This document shows positions 34,979-47,074 of a stretch of 64,000 nucleotides of DNA, piece by piece. Positions within the stretch are counted from its first letter, which is position 1, and the number at the start of each line of letters is the position of its first letter. This stretch comes from Pisolithus tinctorius (taxonomy: Eukaryota; Basidiomycota; Agaricomycetes; Boletales; Pisolithaceae). Under the pieces are notes generated by a model that made no database searches, was not told the DNA's origin, and saw only the letters and a list, made by a program, of their open reading frames with translations. The translations under genes and the position numbers were made by a program. Where the stretch lies: the NCBI GenBank assembly GCA_024663395.1, contig JANFAH010000006.1, positions 682,001 to 746,000 on the forward strand, written 5' to 3'.

Positions 34979-35882
34979 TGTCATATCCATGACTCTCAGA
35001 CTCAATCCCAGTCCAGTCCGGACCCCTAGCCCCTATCTTTGGTCAAGTCCAGTCCTAGTACAGCCTAGAAAACCCAACTCCAGCCTAGAAACCCAACTCT
35101 GGCTCTAGATAACTCAACTCTGACCTGAATAACTTAAGTCCAGTGTTTTACCCCTATCTCCAGTCCATTTTGGCCTCCCAGCCTTGCACTGCTCCACCCT
35201 GGTCCTCCCAGGTCTATGTCTGGGTGACCTGGACATAACTCCGGTCTGTTTTCCCATGTTTGCACTATATTTAGTCTAGTCCTTTTGTCTGACTTTTTGC
35301 TTACTCTATGAAACCTGTGTCTGACTCTGGTATGCTGGTCACCTGGACTTTAGCTATTAGCCTTGGCACAGCCACTGTGGCTATCCTCACTCTTGCTAAT
35401 CATCTTGCTAATAGCTTATTCACAAGTCTGGCTTCATGTTTGTTACTCTGGACTGGCCTCATGTATTTAACCCCTGTACATACTTTGTAGCACCCTCAGT
35501 CAGAATGTCAACTAAGTATTACCCTCAACTCCATATTACCCCTTGAGTCTACTCTATAGCTAAGGCCGAGCCTTAAGCTATCCCCAACCCCTGTCCTGGA
35601 CCTCTCCCCGGTTTGCATAAGGGTACAGCACATAAGCTGAGACCAAGGGAGGTAGGTCCAACCCTGGACCAGCTTCCCCCTGTGCGCACCCCAAGACCGG
35701 TTGGTTTCCCATGCTCCCGGCCTTAAGTCCGGTCCTCCGGACTTAGCCCCTGACCTCTGGCCTTAACTCCAGTCCAACCGGACTTGGCCCCTGTCTCCCA
35801 GCCTTGATTCTGGCCACCTGGACTTAGCCCCTGTCTCCTGGTCTTGAAGCCTGGTCACCCGAGGGTAAACCCATACTTGACA
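34979..35882 (+). mobile_element. Solo LTR family G, copy 1
   Basis: 904 bp, TGTCATATCC...ATACTTGACA, with a perfect duplication, ctcat (34974-34978 and 35883-35887). The same 904-bp LTR is inverted at 51553-52456. TATTTAA is followed after about 35 nt by CAGTCAGAATGTCAACT, resembling the start box of LTR B. Confidence 0.9.
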
Positions 35883-37100
35883 CTCATCAGAGATTGAGGA
35901 CACTAAATACTCTGGCCACTCATGGTAGTGAGCAGTCATAAATCTGCAAACTGTTTTTCGTAGTTGGTCCTGGCTAAGGCCTGTGATTTCTCCTATCCAA
36001 ATCTCTCCATTGGCATTTTTCACCAATTTCATGGAGTCAACCTTGCCCATCCTCATTGCTTTGGCTGCTGTCTTTTTCCGAGCACATTTGGGACTTGACT
36101 CACCATCATGCTCAGGCAGTGTTCCTGGTTCCTCAAATGTTTCCCCAAGGTACTCTCACCAGCTTCCTTCCAGTGTGCAGACATTGTTGAAGGGGATCCC
36201 ATCTGCAATTTTGTTATTGAAGTCCATACTGTCATTGCATGAGTCTTACCTAGGCATAGAGGAGAATATGGTGGACTCACATGCATGCCTGTATAGTTCC
36301 CTCCTCATTTTTCCACCCAGCCATACACACTATGCACATTCCACAATACCTCCACATCTCTATTGCAAAGTTTTGGACATACTTGTTCCCATACTTGGCT
36401 GCATTCCTGGGAACCAGGATAAATTGAAGACTGGGAAGTTGACCTCATACAATTGCACCTTGCTTTTGTCTCTGGCATGAGGCCTTCCCACCCATTCCAC
36501 CTTTCTGCTATATCTTCAGCTGCAGCCAATTGTTCCTCTGTCAGGTCATCCTGAATAAAAGCCATCAATGCATTCTGATACTGTTGGATCTGCTTGCTTC
36601 CATGGGTATCACCTTCTTCTACTTTCATTTTTGCAAGCTTCTCCTGTATTTGCTCTTGGTACAATTCATGGACCACTGCCTGCACAGAGTATTTGTAACT
36701 GGATCTAAGGGTAATGTGGGGCTTCTTTGAACAGAGGGGCTTTTTCAACCAATCTTGTATTAGCTACAAGGGTGCTTTGAATTGTGAGCATCTGAATCAG
36801 AACTTTTAGAGCATACCTTGCACTCGGTCTGGACTTTGCTCCCTCTCAACTCCTTGTTCCTGTCCAATCACTGCATCTCCTCCCATATGGATAGCAGAAC
36901 TGCAGGCTTCTTCTTCTTCCCTGCTTGCCTCCATTCCTGGTGTTGGTGCCCAAGGATCCCCAACTCTTCCACTTCAAATGTTTCTTCCTCCCTTTCCCCC
37001 ACATCTGATGGTTCTATATCTCACTCACCATCAGCATCATCTCTTTCTGTCTGATCCCAGGTGTCTGATTTGTACTGGGACTCCATGGAGTATGATGTGG

Positions 37101-37970
37101 TATGATGTATAATGGTGTATAATAGATGGTTGGCTACTAAGTTTTTTCGCACCCTTGTTTGGTCTCAATGCATTTCAGTACTAGTGTGGTCATGCCAAGG
37201 AATTCATTCGGACCTCCATGAAGTGACCAAAATATCCAATCAGGCTGATCTCTTTGAGAGGATCCTGCCCAAAGGCAGATTAGCTCCTGGTTTGCATCCA
37301 GGCTGTCAGTTGGCTTGCCCAATCATATCCATACTTATATTGATACCAAACATCTCATTTCACCTTCATCAGCTAATATAGCATCCAAATTCACCATCAT
37401 AATCCAGGCAAAGCACCCAGGTAATGTTGCAGCAGGAAGGGAATGTGCAGGCAGGGATTGAGCAGTAATAAGAAGGCAGCACCATGCATTGTGCAAGGCC
37501 AGTGTAGTTGCATTTGTATTTATGCCCTGACATGTGTTAAGGTACTGACATCAATAGAGCTAAATGATAAAGTGACTTGCACTAGCAGTAGCATTTCTAA
37601 TAACTGACCTCATACTGTCAAATCAGCAACCTCCAGATGGCCAAGGGAAGCACTCAAAAGGGCATGAGAATGATTGGTCCTACCCTGGGCCATCAGGTGA
37701 AGCAGCTGGAAGTCAAGACTCGGAGAGCTGGAGGTAGGTATAGATTGTGATTGGTAGAAGTCACAATCAAACAGCCAGATCCAACAACCCCTGTCCATTC
37801 TCCCTGATCCTCACCATCCAAGCATTCAAGGTCTTGCTCCCACAAGTACTTTGATGCATGGGCAGATTCAGCCTTCAACAGACATGAAAGCATGAGCCCA
37901 CCAGTCCAGCAACTGATGTTACCACAGAAAAAGGTATGCAGCAATTTGCCAACCTGAAAGTGGACTTCAC
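37101..37970. other. No recognisable gene
   Basis: AT-moderate sequence with only short scattered frames. The part just before 37971 may hold the degraded N-terminus of the KDZ transposase gene, but I cannot define it. Confidence 0.4.
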
Positions 37971-40900
37971 ATGGTGTGTCAGATGCAGAATGATTACATC
38001 TGCGAATGGGTTCCACAGAAGGGGGAGTTCTTGAAGATACTCCTGGAGCTGGAAGCCTCCCCAGAGCCAAGGAACTGCACCTGGTGTGGCAATGACAGGG
38101 TATACAGATGTCTGGATTGCTTGCATCAGCTCCTATTCTGCACAGAATGTTGCCAGAAGAGTCATGAGAGCCTGCCTTTCCACAGGATCCAACAGTGGAC
38201 AGGGGACTTCTATGAGGAATCTGCCCTCCACATGGTGAGAGATCAGTTGGTTGCCCAGAATTACATTCACATCAAGACCCACAGACTGGCATTTGGTTGC
38301 ACCTGGGACATGGCAGAGCACCCTGTCCCCATGCGATTGCACAAGCCCAGCAAGCAGCAGGTGAACCTCTGCCCATGGGTGATCAAGAGTGGGAAGATGT
38401 GGAAGATTTCAAAGAAAACCCAGAGCACCTCTGTCCTCCAGCAGGGTCAAGATATCTCACCATCGTGGATGTCACAGGTGTTCATTTCATTGTAGTGAAT
38501 TGGTGTGAATGCGAGACTGCAGAAACCTGATACATACAGTTACTCAGAGCCAAACTATTTCCCTCAACATTTGAGAAGCCGAGCACCACATTCACATTCA
38601 TGGTTCTGGGGGACAACCTGAATGTGGAACATCTGGTATGAACTATTACAGCAAGTTGCATTGGATCACATCCAGTGTGTTTCCACACCTCATTCCAGTA
38701 AGATTTGGTATTTTGGTTCCAAGTGTTGGAATATCTGAAGGGTCAATCAGGATAGATACTGTGACCTTCTACAGGTTGTGCAGAAATGGTAATACCTCTA
38801 GCTACTTAAATGGAATGGATTCTGTGGGACAACCAGGTCAGCAGAGAAAGGCAGACTGGCATTATTTTGCACAGCATGCCCCCAGCCTGGAATAAATGTT
38901 GATACCAATGAGGATTTGGGCCAGTAAGCAGCTCCAATAATGCAATCCTCATATGCTGACCTTCTCCAGCTGGCAGTTCACCCACACAGTAGTAATGGAC
39001 AGAAACTTTAAAGCAGAACACATGCATGAGTGGAAATCCAAAGATCAAGTGTGGTTGATGGATGGACTAGGTTATATGGTGACCAATCCACACTACACAG
39101 ACTATTTGAAGGCCACTCCACATATCACAGAGGTATGAATTTATTCAACCCATGCAAAACATGATCTGAACTCAGGCACAGAAATCCACCTGCAACAACC
39201 ACAGAGCTATCAGTCAGGCAAATGCAGCCCAGGGAAAGCTTCATGCGACCAGAATTGGGGCAACTGCATGCACATGGCACAGATGCTTTTATCTGCATTG
39301 TGTTGTTGACTTCCAAAAAGGAGAAAGGTATGAGGTTGAATTGTCAATTTTGACACCCACTGATGGTGCTGCAGACAGTTGAACATGGACTACTCTTTGG
39401 CAAATGCATTGGGATACAATATGGAAGGGATCAAACAAGTGGTTTGCTTCTACAACATTAACTGCTCCTACATGATGAATCTGCAGAAGCATGTGGGTCA
39501 AAGTGAGATGATTGATATCCCATCATCACTTTGGATTATCCCTGGAATCAGCATATGGCATGTGCATGGGCACAAGAAGGAATGTTATGCATGGTATGCC
39601 CCACTGTTCATCAAGGGGGCTGGATGGGTAGACAGAGAAATCACTGAAACATTGTGATCCATCCTTAATGTGGCATCTGCATCTGCACATGGGATGACCT
39701 CATGTCAAGTTTGTGGATTGTCTGGGTTGAGGCTGGACCAGAGACCGAAGCGGGTGCGAGGCCAAGGGGTCGGGATCAGGAGGGGAGTCAAAGATACAGA
39801 TGGTTGGACTGATTGGACTTAGCAACTGAGGATACAGCACTATTCCCTTGTGTAGGTCTCAGTCCGAGTCCGAGGCCGAGACAGGGTTATCAGAGTAAAC
39901 TTTGTTGATTTCAGACTGAGGGGTACAGGCCGAGTATCTACAAGTTTATATACTAGAGACAACTATAGTATGGAGACCAGTAATGCCAGTCTCACAAAGA
40001 TTGCTAAGGTGATTGGTAAGACAGGTATTAGTAAGATATGACTAAGACAACAGAGACTGGGGACAAGACCGGGCAGGACTTAACTGAAGTGACAGACACT
40101 GCAAAGCAGTGTCCACTGTGCTAGACCAACTGGAGATATGGGACAGGTGAGGCCAAGGCCAGACTGAGTGAGTGTGAGGCCGAGTCCAGCCAGGGTCAAG
40201 GCACGACTATGACACCTCACCACACTGCCAAGAACTGCTGGATTTCCAGATGAATGATTCCAACTTCATGAAGATGATTTGGATTGGTTAGCCTGAGGAT
40301 CCACTTGCAGCACACTCTCTGACATCCAAGATTAAGTGGATAGCCTATTGCAGAAGCTCAAAGTGGCTTGAGCAGCAGCACCATTGGCAAGGCAAGCATA
40401 TATAAAGCTAGATGAAGCCTTGACTGCAGAGCAGCAAAACAGCTGGCAAATGCAAGAGATTCATGCACTGCATGATTGTGTCAATGACCCATCCATCATG
40501 GACATCTTCAAAGTTCAATTAAGGGTGGGTACAGCATCTGCCTTTTTGGATAAATGCAAAATACTTACATATCACAAGAAGCACCAACAGTGCATGCCAT
40601 TGAACTAGCATTATTGGAGGAACCAAGACCCAGTGGAAGCCTACATGGAGCAGCTAGTTGGCTAGCATGCAGTTTACACTTAGAAGAGGCCATAACCTCA
40701 CTTCACATGGACAGAAAGGACATCAGGGAATGGGCATTGGAATTGAAAAAATTGGCTATGGCACACCATGCTGATTGCATTGTATCTGAACAATCAGGTT
40801 TTATCATGGATGCCACGATTTACTTGAAGCTGCACCTTGAAGCAGGCTCCAGCACTTCTGCCAGCAAATCCATACAGCAGACTGCATTTCTTGATGCAAA

Positions 40901-41792
40901 TTCAGAGCAGGATTATGCTTCAGATGATGGTTGGCTGGATGATGTGGGGGATGAGTTGCCTGCTTCAGATGGAACCCTGGCAGGACCACAGGACAAATTG
41001 CTGCTTCCATCCACTCTTGGCATTGACACATGTTGAGCTTGAGGACTTCAAAATCTTGCCAAAATGGAGCTGAAGCTTTGCACAGGTCAAGCTAATGATG
41101 CGCTACATGGCCTCCATCTTACATTGGCAGACAAGGTGGCTGTCTTTCAGGGGGTGGTGTGCACAGCTAAGAGCTATTCTACGAAAACTTGGGCCTGGGA
41201 TATGATCCATGCTATCAATGTCTCAGTAAAAAAACAGGCCACAATTTATAATTGATGCAGAGATGCCATGGTTGCACTTGGCACAGGTGCAGATATCTTA
41301 GGACATTATCAAGAGCTTCATAAAGAAGACCTGGCTGTGCAGACAGCAGCCTTCACCCAAAATGCACAGGAGCACTGCAGAACCCATCTTCCATGGTTTT
41401 GGTCGATTGACATCCTGTGGGACACAGAATCAAAGAGTTGGATGTCTGAATGTATGTTGACCTTACTGTTCAACAGTGCTTTAAGGTTGATGAACTTTCT
41501 TCAATTAGTTTATTGCATTCATTGGCTGCAAGCAAAATCTGTCAAAGATTGTTGGGAAGAAGAGGAAGAGCTCGTAATATCAGAATTTCAATGGGCTATA
41601 AGTTTCTTCAGATTTCAAGCAAAAGAATGGCATAAGATACAGATGGGAAGCAGCACTATTGGAGCTCCTGGGGTGTGGTGTTATGCAGTGAGGCAGAGGA
41701 TGGTGTATTCAAGGTTGGCCAAGCATGCTGAATGCAAATGGCAGGCCATGAATGTGACTGATATTCAGTTTGTCCTGGAGAAAGATTTGTAG
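37971..41792 (+). pseudogene. KDZ-type transposase with CxC2 cysteine cluster, interrupted by a solo LTR
   Basis: Reads in order, with stops and introns: the CxC2 cluster (CTWCGNDRVYRCLDC, LLFCTECCQKSHESLPFHRI, about 38070-38190), a DVTGVHFIVVNWCEC segment (about 38465), the core DRNFKAEHMHEWKS and DGLGYMVTN (about 38995-39080), CFYNINCSYM (about 39446), WHVHGHKKECYAWYAP, GWVDREITETL, then after the solo LTR (39703-40214) the C-terminal KDZ region (KKLAM, ELKLCTGQANDALHGLHLTLADK, AWDMIHAINVSVKKQATIY, LGHYQELHKEDL, IHWLQAK) to a stop at 41792. The second catalytic Asp (YDI) is Asn at 39454-39456 through a CpG transition. An intron near 41455-41510 is likely. KDZ transposases move DNA transposons and are abundant in mushrooms. 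No terminal repeats identified. Confidence 0.83.
39703..40214 (-). mobile_element. Solo LTR of the B family inside the KDZ transposase
   Basis: 512 bp, TGTCAAG...TATGACA, with a perfect duplication, cctca (39698-39702 and 40215-40219). It keeps more CpG than the LTRs of element B, so it is probably a younger insertion. Confidence 0.92.
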
Positions 41793-42099
41793 TTAAATGT
41801 TAGCTCAATGTGAACCTGCAGTTTCTGTCCCCCACCCTTGCATTCTGCCCTGTAGCTGATGGGCAGGTCAGCAGGTACTTTGCAGGAGACGTCCAGTGGC
41901 AAGCTGGCCCATTCATTCACCTCTCACATGTTTTATTTCCATTGTGGATATGTCTGGTATGACATGAGTATGTACATTGTTTGTCTTGAAAGGCTCATGC
42001 ATCTGTGGGCTGAGATGAACAGCAACAAACCATTGTTGGGAAACAGAATATTTATTGCTCACTGCAGAGCATGAATTGGTCACTAGTAACTGGCTGAAT

Positions 42100-42960
42100 G
42101 CCCTTGGTTGTATTTCCATCTGCTGAGAAATATTTATCTGCTCATTTGCCAAGCTTCTGCCTATCAAAATACATTGGCTCCTGCAATAGCAGAATGCAAC
42201 ATTTTCCCTGAATTGAACCTTGCAAATCTCACACTCTGCTCATTTGCACATGTCCCACCTGTGGGCATACCTTGGATCCTACATTAGTGCAATGAGAATA
42301 TTGCTTTGCATTTGCATCCAATGACCAATTGCTCTCAGCCTTGCATCTTGCACAGTCCACTCAATTTGAAGGGTTCTGTCTATCAGGATCCATTGAATGC
42401 CATGTTAGCAGGTCAAGACAGTCCATATCAACCTTGCATATTGCACAGGCTGCTCATTTGGAAGGGTTCTGTCTATCAGGATCCATGGAATGCTGTTTTT
42501 GCAGGCTGACATCTTTCTTTGCATTGTTATCCTACTATTAGCCATTATCTTGTTTTGTAACTCCCAAGTGAACACTGTAAATAGCATAGCCCACTCATTC
42601 ACCAGGTGTCCATCTATTGGGATTCATCAGCAGCTGTATTAGCAGACTCAGATGTGTTGGCCAAATCAGACTATTAATTGCATTTGCATCAGATGGCAGG
42701 TTGCTATCACATATCACACAGTCCATTCATTTGCAAAGGTTCTGTCTATCAGGTTGCATCAGCTCTGGTTTTAGCAGAATGAGACCATCTCACTATCTCA
42801 TTTTTTAAGTTTCAAGTTAACTATTCTATGTCACAAAGCCATGCATTCACTAAGCTTCCACCTATTGGGATACATCAGCAGTTGTTTTAGTAGAATGAGA
42901 TTATCCTTCGCAATTCTGTTGGCTGTCTAGCCATTGTCTTTTTCTCACTCTAAGTAAATG
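42100..42960 (+). repeat. Degenerate tandem repeats downstream of the KDZ gene
   Basis: Roughly 120-130-bp units sharing a core such as aagggttctgtctatcagga plus a following ttagcag motif, at about 42370, 42465, 42610, 42740 and 42860, each diverged. They may be subterminal repeats of the KDZ transposon (inference). Confidence 0.55.
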
Positions 42961-43079
42961 TTGAGTATACAATGTGGCCACAGTGGTCAATTAAAATGCG
43001 AAATATAAAGACATTGTATGTACTGCAGAGGAGTAAAATGATAGATGGCCTCATTCACCCTGCTGTCCTATCCACCCTT

Positions 43080-46000
43080 GTCTCATCTGCCAGAGGCCCT
43101 AAGAGATCAATGAGATCATCACCCAATGCTCATCCATATACCCAAATATGAAGAGCCTCCAGCTCACAAGCCATCCTGTCCAGCATCTGCATGGTTTTGT
43201 TGTGTTGTATTTGGAAATCATACATTTGATGCTTGTAGTATTGGTGGTGGGCCTCAGCATTGCAGAGTCAACATTCCAAATCATCGATTTGCTCTTCAAT
43301 TGTGTTGGACATTTGTGACACCTCAGTGATTGGGGCACAGACAGGTGACAGTGCACTGGGAGTTGCAGCAGTTGTGAGTTGGACAGGTGCTGCTGTTGTT
43401 GATGGGCAGGTGTCTGCTTTGAATACAAGGGTTAACTGCAATAATTAGTGTAAATATGGAGTGATTAAACATACCTGCTACCATAGATTCCTCTACCTCC
43501 TGCACAACAGATGGGCCAGCCTCAATGATCGAATCCACTCATACAGCAGCTGGGATTGGGTGGGAATCCCTGTGTTTGAATGCAGGAATATGAATCTCTG
43601 AATAAAATTTGAGTCAGTGTAAATACATGAAATTGTAAACATACTGAGTGAAGATCCCTCAGGGATCGTCTCTCCCTGGTTGGAGGGCCCAACCCCAGCA
43701 TTGATGGCTTTGGAATCCATCAAAATGTGTCACTTTGGGGGATGTTCCTTTGGGCTTTGGGATTCTTGGGCCTCCATCATCAGGGACAGACTTCATGCTC
43801 ACTTTTTTCCCCTGGCTCGTGATGGGTTCTGTCAAGTGGGAGCAGCAATCCCACCTTTGGCATGGCTACATCAAATCTTGCAACCATCACACAGGAAGCA
43901 GGACTTCCTGGGGTTCTTGTAGCATCAGACCTTGTGTCTGCAGCATGACAGGCAGGAATGGGGGTTGGGGGAAGGCATCCTTCTGGCAGCTATTGCAGCA
44001 TGACCATATAGTCCATCTGACAGTGGACAAGGCTTGTGTTTCAATTGGCCTTGAGCAGTGTGAATCAAAGTGTGGACAGGTGGTATGAACCAACCAAAAC
44101 CAACACAAAAGACAAATGATGTGCAAGTGGTGGTGTGCCTCTGCAGAACCTGGAGTGCAGAAAAACCTAAGAGCAGGAAATTTTGATGGCAGGTGCTCCT
44201 AGTGCAAGTCATCAATGAGTTATGCAGGAGTAGATGAATGGATGATGACTGAAAGGGGGATGCTGAACAGAGTGGAGGTGTTCAGCCAAAAGGACTTCTG
44301 GAACGATGGACTTTGATAAAAATGTGCTCCTGGCACAAGTCAATGACAAGTTATGCAGGAGTGGAAGAATGACTAAGCAAAAGGTTGCTGACTAAGCACT
44401 GATGATACTGCTGATGATAAATAGAGGTAGATAGACCCTTGATGGAGCCTCAACTACCAAGGATGATGGATGGTGACAGATAGGCTCTTCCAAATGAGCC
44501 TCAACTGTCGACGATGAGATATGCACTGAAAGAGCTGAACTGACTTCTGGATTGCTTGGGGTGTAGCTAAGTATATGGGGGTTTATATACTGTGGGGGGA
44601 GCACAGCTTGTGACAAACAAGGCACAAACACTTGGTAAGTAATGAGTAAGGACTGAGTAATCATGATGAGTAAGTGAGAAATGAAAAGTACACAAGCAAA
44701 GAAGATTGGTAAGTATTGGCAATGAATGAGTCAAGGACAGTCAAAACATCACAGAATGAGTCAAATGGAGTCAGAAACTGAGTAAGCACACTGATATCAC
44801 ATTAGGGGGTGGCAATGCAAGTCAGATCTTGGCAGAGACATCTCTAGATCCAAAGATGGCATGACAGATAGATGGTGTTTCCAGATAGGGAAGTATTAAT
44901 TCCAGAATTGAAGGGCATGAGTCAGGCATCAAAGGGGCTAGGGCATTGGGGGTCTGTGGGGAAATGGGAGCATAAGCAATCGTGTCTCCCACCCTTTCAT
45001 CCTCTCAGCGAAGATAACAAAAGCTTCATGAACAGGGCTCTGATGGAGGAGGAGGAGAAGGAGGGACGTCTTCTGCTGGATCTTGCAGTAAGAAGGCAAG
45101 ATGCATGTCATACTTGTCATGAATGCAATCAGGGAGGCTGGAGAACAGTAGATTATGCTGCAGCTGTCACAATGTAGGAAGAATGATGGATGAGATTGGA
45201 ATAAAGATGGTGCAGGGAGCAGGGAGGAACAATCCATATGCTTCATCAACTGGGGAGACCAAAATGACCACATAAGACCTTTCTAACCAAGTGACAGACC
45301 TGAGGCAACCAAAGAATGTCCTTCTGGAAGTCATACTGACAAGGAGAACATGCTGACCAAGCTGCATGGGATGGAATGGGGCTGACAACAATGGGATGAA
45401 CCAGGGGCCTTCAGGACAGAAGCTGGTGGGAATGCCTGGCAGATATATGTAGCCACTGTCTCTGGAAAATGAGACAAGTGAGATGATTGATGAAGAGGTG
45501 GCCATGACTGATGGACTTAGCAAAATGAGCATCTGATGGATGGAGTGCTGTAGAAATGCATAGGGTGTGAGGATCCTCTCCAAATTTGGAAGGCAGAATT
45601 GCGTGGCTGAGCACTTTAAGTGAGTGTGAGAACGGAGTCAATATCTTTGGAAATGGTGGAGATATGATGAAAACTGGAATGCCATACACAAGTGCTAAAA
45701 ACTTTTAATGTGCACTTAACTCACTTCCTCTTTTCTCTTTAGCATTGATGACTCATTCTTGTGCAAAGGATGACTGCTCACACCCAGCAGTCTTTCTATG
45801 CATGAGGCCTTTAGTCTTCATCTGTATGCATGGGCATTGCATGCAACTTGTCAATGAGTTAGGCAGAGTCAGCTGTAGCCATGTCCACAACACCTTTGGT
45901 GTGTGACAGTGGGAACATCATCTTCATCATCAGTTTCCACTGTTGCCTTCCTAGAGTGGGATTGACATCTGGATTGATGGGATGTCATTTTTGCAGCAGC

Positions 46001-46646
46001 TGTGCACTTCTGCCTGCCTCACACTGGTTCTTCCTCATCATCCTCCTTCTCTGGCACCTCATCTTCACCCTCATTGTCCACCTCCATCCTGTGCGAGCTC
46101 TCCACTATCATTTGCTCCACCTCTGCCTTGGTTGCTTTCCATTTTCCTTTGTCACTCATAGGCATTTCAGTCTCTTGAGCAGGTGGTGTTGGTGTTGGCA
46201 CCACATGGGGCATAGGGAGGCCCAACCAGTGGTAGTTGTATTGATGCTCAATGATGTTGAGCCACTTGTGGTTGGTGATGTTGGTTTTGGAAGGGGATAG
46301 GGCAGTCTTCCACTCAGGCCATGGGTGCTCAATCAAGCCAAGGTCTTCATGCCACTTTAAGAACATGTCAACACTGATGAGAGTCATTGGAATCTCATCT
46401 GTCCTAGTGATGAGGTCACATACAGCATCCTGAATACATCAGTTAGTGAAAAAGTGTGATGAGGCTATAATGCACTAGTTCATCATTTATCACCTTGATG
46501 GCACCTCTCCACTTTGCAATCTTGTCTGCCTTTCCCAGCTTGCTGCTTTCTGCGATATCCTTGAAGTAAATTTGAAGTATGCAGTTGGCCACAGCATTGA
46601 GCTCAGGCAATTTCTTGAAGAGCTTGCAAGACAACGATGATGACAT
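43080..46646 (-). pseudogene. Decayed intron-containing gene with a Zn2Cys6-type cluster, split by R1 copy 2
   Basis: Upstream exon pieces lie at 46443-46646 and 45913-46387 (WPEWKTALSPSKTN, a K/E-rich basic stretch, an acidic EDEVPEKEDDEEEP). With R1 removed at the GCGG-type duplication the frame continues into 44054 (QLKHKPC) and reaches C-x2-C-x6-C-x7-C-x2-C-x6-C at 43868-43954, in which both x6 segments contain a TGA of CGA type. A basic stretch, further CGA-type TGAs, an intron beginning gtatgttt near 43645, and a coiled coil (about 43090-43330) follow. The layout resembles the antisense genes of B, C and D but no LTRs flank it. It may be a relative stranded outside a transposon, or a host gene family from which those were captured. 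Confidence 0.6.
44059..45908. mobile_element. R1 copy 2
   Basis: 1850 bp, aligned end to end with 99-1932. The flanks GCAG (44055-44058) and GTGG (45909-45912) fit a GCGG target with opposite CpG losses. Removing it restores the frame of the surrounding minus-strand gene. Confidence 0.85.
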
Positions 46647-47074
46647 GTTTCTGATGATGAGATGAGGGAGTACTTTGACAGTGAGACTGGTGATGGTGAT
46701 TGGAGAGTGGAAGAGTCAGAGGTTAAAGACAGACAATGAGATACACAGATGTTGCATTTTTTATCCTGCCTATGAATGATTCCCATGGCATGATGGCAAT
46801 ACTGGTACAAGTCCATAATTCTGAATGCATATATGAAGCAGAGACTCAGATAAAAATATTATGTGTTGTTCTGGAATAGCATTGCCATTTGTTTTGTGTG
46901 TTTCCTGTCTGCTCCAATGGTGGAGTCCTGGCTTGCAGCTACATAGACCAGTGCTTGAGATTCCAACTGAATAGGCAAGTTGTCCAACATGAAACACAAT
47001 TTATAGTGGGAAATTCAGATACTCTATAGTGTGAGAGGTTCCACTTTCTTCATTTCTTGTCTTCCTGGGTCCAT
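46647..47074. other. No recognisable gene
   Basis: Short frames only. It may contain 5' parts of the minus-strand gene that ends at 43080. Confidence 0.4.

Larger units (their letters stand above)
33240..37100 (-). pseudogene. Decayed fungal hypothetical gene, interrupted by two solo LTRs
   Basis: Minus-strand reading pieces are at 36305-36748 (VQAVVHELYQEQIQEKLAK, DDLTEEQLAAAEDIAERWN), about 36300-36400 (DVEVLWNVHSVYGWVEK), 35900-36056 (KLVKNANGEIWIGEITGL, MTAHYHEWPEY), 34855-34978 (VPFKNFGHHQVEMIAAHHLPEG) and an acidic DDS-repeat tail to 33916. They read in order across the solo LTRs at 34979-35882 and 34270-34854. The segment order resembles a large uncharacterised protein family common in Agaricomycetes (from memory; not verified). 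Many stops and frameshifts. Between the element C end and about 33900 only fragments remain. Confidence 0.55.

Noticed and set aside
45909..47070. Plus-strand frame 45881-46300 as a gene
   Set aside because: It is antisense to a better-supported minus-strand exon set and spans the R1 junction.
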